This document shows positions 58,550-64,000 of a stretch of 64,000 nucleotides of DNA, in pieces. The translations under genes and the position numbers were made by a program. Under the pieces are notes generated by a model. It was not told the origin of the DNA. It made no database searches and saw only the letters and a list, made by a program, of their open reading frames with translations. The stretch's first letter is position 1, and every line of letters begins with the position of its first letter. The stretch comes from Jacaranda mimosifolia (lineage: Eukaryota; Streptophyta; Magnoliopsida; Lamiales; Bignoniaceae). Location: assembly GCA_018894105.1 (NCBI GenBank), contig CM032133.1, positions 11,546,501 to 11,610,500 of the forward strand, given 5' to 3'.

Positions 58550-59520
58550 ATACATTATGCTACCAATAGCGGAGGCATAAGGTATGTGAGACATCCTTCG
58601 TTTCGCTTCCTCAATCTTGGGGCCATAGACTTTGAGAGATGAATGCCATGTGCCATGGGAAGAAATCCCTTCTTGGATTCTTCCATGCTAAATCTTTTTA
58701 GTATCTTGTCAATGTACATGGTTTAGGATAGCCATAGCATCCTCTTAGATCTATCTCTATAGATATGTATTCCCAATACGTAGGATGCTTCTCCCAAATC
58801 CTTCATGGAGAGTTGTGTAGATAACCATGCTTTGGTGCACTCTAACATTCCTACCTCATTCCCAATGAGAAGGATGTCATCGACATAAATCACAATAAAC
58901 TGTACTGAAAACCCACTAGCCTTCTTGTACACACATGGTTCTTACATATTTTTAACAAAGCTAAACGATTTGACCATTTTGTTAGAACATATGTTCCAAC
59001 TTCGGGACGCTTGTTTAAGTCCATAAATGGATCTCTAGAGTTTGCAAACATTTTGCATACTCCTCTTGGATGTAAAACCTTGTGGTTGCTCTATATAGAT
59101 TTCTTCTGCAATGTCACCATTGAGGAAAGCGATTTTCACATCCATTTGCCATATCTCATAGTCATAATACATAGTTATGACAAGTAGAATCCGAATGGAC
59201 TTAGGCATCATGACCGGTGAAAAGATTTCCTCAAAATCAATACTGGCTCTTTGAGTGTAACCCTTTACCATTAGTCGCGCCTTAAAAGTCACTACTTCTC
59301 TATCTACTCCAAGCTTTTGCTTATAGATCCACTTGCAACCAACAAGAACTATTCCCTTTGGTAGGTCTACCAAAGTCCATACTTTGTTTGAGTACATGGA
59401 GTCCATTTCTGATCTCATGGCTTCAATCAAACATCCCGAATCTATGTCCAACATAGCTTCCTCATAGGTCTTTGGATCATCATCCGATTGGCCCGTCTCA
59501 AGAAGGAATCCGAACCTCTC
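58550..59520 (-). pseudogene. Copia 2 reverse transcriptase
   Basis: KVWTLVDLPKGIVLVGCKWI, FKARLMVKGYTQ, FSPVMMPKSIRILLV, WQMDVKIAFLNGDIAEEIYI and EQPQGFTSK (59035-59454), then VQFIVIYVDDILLIGNEVG and KDLGEASYVLGIHIYRDRSK (58723-58932). The YVDD box is intact here, unlike copia 1. Stops between 58935 and 59035 and a stop near 58720 break the frame. Confidence 0.88.
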
Positions 59521-59654
59521 GGGTTGTTTCTTGATTCGGTCCGACGTACGTAAAGGTTGTGTACAAGGCTTTACTTACTCATTTGTTTCCACCACTTGTG
59601 GGATTTTGTGATCATCTTGAACTTTTTCAAGTTCAACAACAACGCCATTTATAT

Positions 59655-60107
59655 CTAATAGAAATTGCTTTTCCAAAAGTAGGCGTTCCTCGAGATAAAT
59701 ACCTTTTGTTTCGAGGGATCATAAAAGTAGTAACTCATAGACTCTCTAAGGTATCTCACAAACTTGCACAAGGTGGATCTACTATCCAACTTATCTTCCA
59801 CTGTCCGTCTCACGTACGCAGGAGATCCCCAAACTTTAAGATAATGGGAAGAGGGTGCTTTGCCATGCCATATCTCATATGGTGTTTTGGACACCGACTT
59901 TGAAGGTACTATGTTCAGTAGCTTTACCGTCGTATGTAAGGTGTATCCCCAAATGTGACTCACCTTTGGAAAACTCTTTTTCCAAATTGTCACACCACCT
60001 TGCGCAAGGATTTTTGGGAATCGATCATTATAAAACACATAAGAGATGCACTCGCCCTTCACAAAAGTGAAGAGTTGGATTCCATCTTGGATCTCACAAA
60101 CCTCCAT
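59655..60107 (-). pseudogene. Chimeric frame: copia LTR joined to integrase
   Basis: A 150-aa open frame whose first roughly 50 codons are LTR sequence (VCEIQDGIQLFTFVKGECIS) and whose rest is integrase (TVKLLNIVPSKSVSKTPYEI, WHGKAPSSHYLKVWGSPAYV, STLCKFVRYLRESMSYYFYD). The junction is near 59954, after the GTATCCCCAAA of the integrase. It is created by the internal deletion, not by a real gene fusion, but it is long enough to be mistaken for a gene. Confidence 0.85.
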
Positions 60108-60679
60108 GCCAAGTAGCTCATACCCAACATCAACTCGAAAGACCTGCTAAGTGATCAAGGAAGAGTCAAAGCATAAGGACCGAACACAAGGTTATCATGG
60201 ATCCTCAGGTCAGAGGACTAATAATATGCACTAGCATAAGCGGGAGAATTGACCACTACCGACTTGCCACTATAGCTATCTAGTGGATTCTTTGGAGGGT
60301 CTTCAGTACCTTGTTCTCTAACAAAAACCTACTAACATGCACCCATAACTCATACATATTTCTCATGGAGTGGAGCAATATCCAACTCTTGGATTTATGC
60401 ATCGTTAGTGCAAGTCTATCCAAATCATAGATGCCCCATCTCCAGAGTTCCTAGACTTGGAAGATTTAAGATCACGACCATGTAAGACTTATTCCATGGT
60501 CATCGAACCAAGTCTTGTAGTCATGTATGATCTAAAGGCTTCATCTAAATACAAGTGAAGTAATATGAAGCATAAGATGAAGGTGGCCATATAAAGAATA
60601 TCATTCAATCAAGATTGTTTTACAAGGAAATAGCTTTTACAAGGCCAATCTGATTGGCTTGTCAGGCACTATTCTAACA

Positions 60680-61106
60680 CACTAACTCTTTCTTTTCACT
60701 CTCTTCACTTTTCTCATTCTTTTCTTTGTTTTCACTCACTAACTTTTTCTCTCCTGCACATTCCTCTTTCTTATTTGCACTTGTGTAGTCACTCACCATT
60801 GGGCATTTATCTTTATTCTTTTCTCTCATGGCCTCTTTTCTTGTATCATTCTTTTAAAATCCCTACCCGAACTCCCGCAAAAATATTGTTGACGTTTAAT
60901 CTAGTTACGGTAAACTTCCTTGGGTGATGGATGTGCTAGAGTGACTTTTTGTCCATTAAGCTCAAAGGAATACCTATTCCTGTACCTAATATGCATTACA
61001 TGCCTATCAAATTGGCATGGCCTACCCAACAACATACGGCCAGCCTTCATGGGTACTACACCACAAACCACCTCATCACTATATCTCCTAATAGTTAAAG
61101 CTACCA
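60680..61106 (-). pseudogene. Gypsy copy X protease
   Basis: Minus strand: ALTIRRYSDEVVCGVVPMKA, MLLGRPCQFDRHVMHIRYRN and YSFELNGQKVTLAH, the C-terminal half of the gypsy protease plus linker. The active-site half is missing because an LTR (61107) abuts at GCATCA|TGGTAGC. It continues, across the copia insertion, to the RT fragment at 55653. Confidence 0.8.
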
Positions 61107-61538
61107 TGATGCAGAACCCAAGGGATATAATGATCTCGAAACCCAAAACACACACTTTGATATTGAACATACCCTAGAATAAAAACCCTCCCTATTAAAC
61201 CCCTAAGACAATTGATCTTAGAAATACAAATAATTGGGAATAAGAATCAAAAATTGAATAAACACTAGAAGGAATTAGTATGTTGAAAAAACATATTCAA
61301 TTTCTTGATGCAGCAAGCAACGTCGTGGTTTTTCTTGGGAGAAAAATGTAGAAAATAAGTTAATATTCATTAAAAATATGCCATACATGATTTTTAAGAG
61401 AGTATTTATAGTCTCTTTGTAAGCCCTAATTAAAATAAGATATAAACTAAGCCTACGAATAATAATCCAAGCCCAAATCCAATTAGGAATAAGAGTTTGA
61501 CTTGGTTACAACTTCTTCTTTTCTCTATGAGTCCCACA
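61107..61538 (-). repeat. Gypsy LTR of copy Y
   Basis: 432 bp, the 3' LTR of the copy whose pol lies at 61539-63840. Its outer end directly meets protease sequence of copy X without a primer-binding site. Confidence 0.8.
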
Positions 61539-62430
61539 CATTTGGGGTTTCTTTTAGCCTTCTTAGGCCTTTTCAAGTCTTATACACCAAGCACATGGTG
61601 ATGGCCTGTCCAAATTCATTCTTTTAGCTTCTTGACATGCTCTTATCTTCTTAGCCTATTCTTGATGCATCTTTTCAACAATTGACTTAGCTAAATTTGC
61701 AAAGCCATCTTTCAACCTCTTTACTTTTGCAATTATGATAGGTTCTATTGGCATGTTGGAATCTCCATTTTTCCCTCCAATGCCAAAATAACCATCTTGT
61801 CATCCTATCCTTATATCAGTCCCTCATTCCTCAGAAAGACTCATCCTCGAATCTGAATCCATATCAAAAAGAGAAAGATTAGAAATATTGAAAGTAGCAG
61901 AAACTTTATACTCACATAGAATGTCAATCTTGTAAGCATTGTCATTAATCTTTTCCAGCACTTGGAATAGACCATCTCCTCTAGCATCAAGTTTGGATTT
62001 TGTTTGGTTAGGAAACTTTTCCTTTCTCAAATGAACCCAAACCCAGTCAGCAGGTTCAAATATCACCTGATTCCGCCGTTTATTTACTCTTTGGGCAATC
62101 AACCTATTTCTTTTTTTGATCATCTCACGTGCCTTCACATACTTAGATTAAACCTTTTTAGCCTTGCTTTCACCATCTAAATTAGCAATATCACTTAAAG
62201 GCAAATGAGTCAAATCCAAAACAATCAAAGGAATAAAACCATATACAATTTCAAAAGGTGAAAAACTTGTAGAAGAATATATTGGCCTATTATAAGCAAA
62301 TTCAATAAAAGAGAAACAATTCTCCCAAGTTTTCAAATTCTCTCCTACAACAGCACGCAACAATGTACCCAAAGTTCTATTTGCCACTTCAGTTCATCCA
62401 TCAATTTGTGGATGACAAGTAGTAGAATAC
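61539..62430 (-). pseudogene. Gypsy copy Y integrase C-terminal half
   Basis: 61824-62138: [75 protein letters not shown]. 62148-62387: NRTLGTLLRAVVGENLKTWE, FIEFAYNRPIYSSTSFSPFE. The codon before TEVANRT is a stop, so integrase is interrupted right at its glutamate box. Otherwise it is the best-preserved integrase tail of the window. Confidence 0.85.
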
Positions 62431-62830
62431 AAAACTTCAGTGCTTAACTGACCCCACACAACCATCCAAAAGTTGCTCAAGAATATAACATCCCTATCAG
62501 AAACAATACATATAGGGACACCATACAATCTCATAATTTCTCTAAAGAGCAAATCAACAATGTTGGTGGCATCATTAGTTTTATGACAAGTAATAAAGTG
62601 TGCCATCTTGCTGAATCTATCAACCACAACAAATATACTATCTCTAACCTTCCTAGTTCTAGGCAAACCAATCCCAAAATCCATAGAAATATCAACCCAA
62701 GGTGTAGTAGGAATAGGTAAGGGTATATGCAATCCATGAGGCATAGACTTAGATTTAGCCAGTCTACATGCAGCACATTTAGAACACACTTTTCAACATC
62801 TTTTCTTATACCAGGCCAATAGAAATGCTT
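62394..62830 (-). pseudogene. Gypsy copy Y integrase zinc and core region
   Basis: A frame of 131 aa: [19 protein letters not shown] (part of the zinc-binding site), [20 protein letters not shown] (first catalytic Asp), [40 protein letters not shown] (second Asp), [12 protein letters not shown]. This is the standard plant gypsy integrase order. A frameshift near 62770 separates it from the RT frame. Confidence 0.88.
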
Positions 62831-63440
62831 AGTCAAAACATCTAATATCTTATGTACAGTAAAATGACCTATCAACCCTCCACTATGTGATCCGCTAATC
62901 AGCAACTCACGCACAAAACAAGCGGGCACACGAATTCTATTGCCACAAAACGGAAAACCTTCATATCTATAGAATTTATTAAATGCACCATGTAATTCTT
63001 CAATCATGTCATCTAACCTGGGGATAGGATAGCGATAATTAACTGTAATTTTGTTAACTTCTCTATTATCCATGCACATCTGCCAAGTTTCATCCTACTT
63101 TGGAACCAAAAGCATAGGTACAGTACATGGACTCATGCTTTCCCTCACATGTCCTTATGCTTGCAACTCCTCCACTTGTCTTTGAAGCTCCTTTGTTTCC
63201 TCAGGATTACATCTATAGGCTGGTGGGTTAGCAAATTTGAGATCTAGTACAAAGTCGATTTGATGCTCAATTCCTCTTAATGGTGGTAAATTCGTGGGCA
63301 TCTCATTAGGGAATAAATCATCAAACTCCTGCAATAAAGAGTCAAAAACACTAGGCAAATCGAGGTGAAGGTTAGTTTCAGATAATAGAAGCTTCCTATA
63401 TCTAATCGCTATCAAAGCTCTCTTGCCTAGAAAACATTAC
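62800..63440 (-). pseudogene. Gypsy copy Y: deleted reverse transcriptase and linker
   Basis: 63415-63155 reads LPSVFDSLLQEFDDLFPNEM, LPPLRGIEHQIDFVLDL and ELQRQVEELQA, the linker that precedes gypsy RT. 63079 onwards reads MCMDNREVNKITVNYRYPIP, RLDDMIEELHGAFN followed at once by KFYRYEGFPFCGNRIRVPAC. The fusion point (HGAFNKFYR) is the same as in copy X, so both descend from one deleted parent. RT active site and RNase H are absent. Confidence 0.88.
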
Positions 63441-63842
63441 TTTTTCTCTACTTTTTCTCTCTTCACTAACTCTTTCTTTTCACTCCCTTCACTTTTCTCA
63501 TTCTTTTCTCTCTTTTCACTCACTAACTTTTTTCTCTCCTTCACATCCCACTTTGTTGTTTACACTGGTGTAGTCACTCACCATTGGGCCTTTATCTTTA
63601 TTCTTTTCTCTTATGGCCTCGTTTCTCACATTATTTTTTTTTAAATCACTACCTGAACTCCTGCAAAAAGACTGTTGAAGTTTAATCTAGTCTCGATAAA
63701 TTTCCTTGGGTGATAGATATGCTAGAGTGATTTTCTATCCATTAAGCTCAAAGGAATACCTATTCTTGAACCTAACATACATTACACGCTTATCAAATTG
63801 CCATGGCCTACCCAATGACATATGGCTAGCCTGCATGGGTAC
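63441..63842 (-). other. Gypsy protease-RT linker, T/C-rich
   Basis: Minus-strand purine-rich linker and the end of protease (GGTACCCATGCAGGCTAGCC read inward at about 63840). It is the uninterrupted equivalent of the copia 2 insertion site. The plus-strand 73-aa frame here is the complement of the purine-rich run. Confidence 0.6.
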
Positions 63843-64000
63843 TAGAATAAAAACCCTTCTTAATGAACCCCTATGATACTTGATCTTAGAAATGCAAATA
63901 ATTAGGAATAAGAATCAGATAAACACTAGAAGGGATTAGTACCTTGAAAGAATCTACTCTATTTCTTGATGCCACAAACAACGTCGTGGTTTTTCTTGAG
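63843..64000 (-). repeat. Gypsy LTR, partial, running off the window
   Basis: Matches 61183-61345. It starts about 76 bases inside the LTR (ACTAGAATAAAAACCC), so this junction with the protease of copy Y is internal to the LTR, unlike the exact LTR ends at 53278 and 61107. Confidence 0.8.

Larger units (their letters stand above)
55654..60679 (-). mobile_element. Ty1/copia element 2 (Angela-like), rearranged
   Basis: 5026 bp with a perfect target duplication CACTA (55649-55653 and 60680-60684) inside a T/C-rich gypsy linker (compare 63435-63480, which lacks the insertion). It contains a full 3' LTR, RNase H, RT and part of integrase, then jumps at about 59954 directly into LTR sequence (59955-60679). 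The 3' part of the 5' LTR, the leader, gag, protease and half of integrase are missing. Confidence 0.92.

Overview
The window is plant nuclear DNA, most likely from a eudicot. The evidence is Angela-like Ty1/copia and Ty3/gypsy LTR retrotransposons, hAT-type and Mutator-like (MULE) DNA transposons, plant-only domains (plant mobile domain, Transposase_24, a Ulp1-like protease with a DUF1985-like N-terminus) and one recognisable host gene remnant. I cannot name the species. I see no rRNA, tRNA or CRISPR and no intact host gene. Almost every coding match is a broken transposon gene.

Layout. 1-2089 is the end of a copia LTR that landed in a gypsy LTR. 2090-4551 holds three head-to-tail truncated gypsy 3' ends on the minus strand, meeting a plus-strand gypsy 3' end at about 4551-4575. 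A gypsy LTR (5427-5840) with its primer-binding site then starts a plus-strand gypsy copy. Its leader holds a hAT-like element (5948-23045), which holds a second gypsy (6433-22455, ATTAA target duplication), which holds a copia (7878-16613, GTTAG target duplication). The host gypsy resumes with leader, gag (itself holding a 1.1-kb hAT with TCAAGGAA duplication) and protease, and stops at about 26505.

26530-34430 is a 9-unit array of about 400-bp repeats followed by a decayed minus-strand Ulp1-like protease gene and a second, shorter tandem array. 34430-38387 holds mostly unassigned sequence, a 128-bp MITE-like insert and a MULE fragment. Two exons of a probable RNA pseudouridine synthase gene follow (38388-38466 and about 39399-46087). 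The second exon is split by a 6.6-kb MULE (39423-46008, 9-bp target duplication with one mismatch) that encodes a plant mobile domain upstream of a MuDR-type transposase. 48147-50984 is a decayed Transposase_24-type gene.

52207-64000 is a second gypsy pile-up: a plus-strand 3' end, a fold-back junction carrying 61 bp of copia LTR, then minus-strand copies sharing one RT/RNase H deletion, one of which holds a copia (55654-60679, CACTA target duplication).

The recognisable genes do not form one pathway; they are layers of insertion. The order at the left is unambiguous: gypsy, then hAT, then gypsy2, then copia. The points most worth a second look are the plant-mobile-domain MULE splitting a pseudouridine-synthase exon, the three consecutive hairpins inside it, the Ulp1-like gene beside a large repeat array, and the deletion shared by separate gypsy copies, which suggests a non-autonomous lineage. 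All coordinates and comparisons were made by eye.
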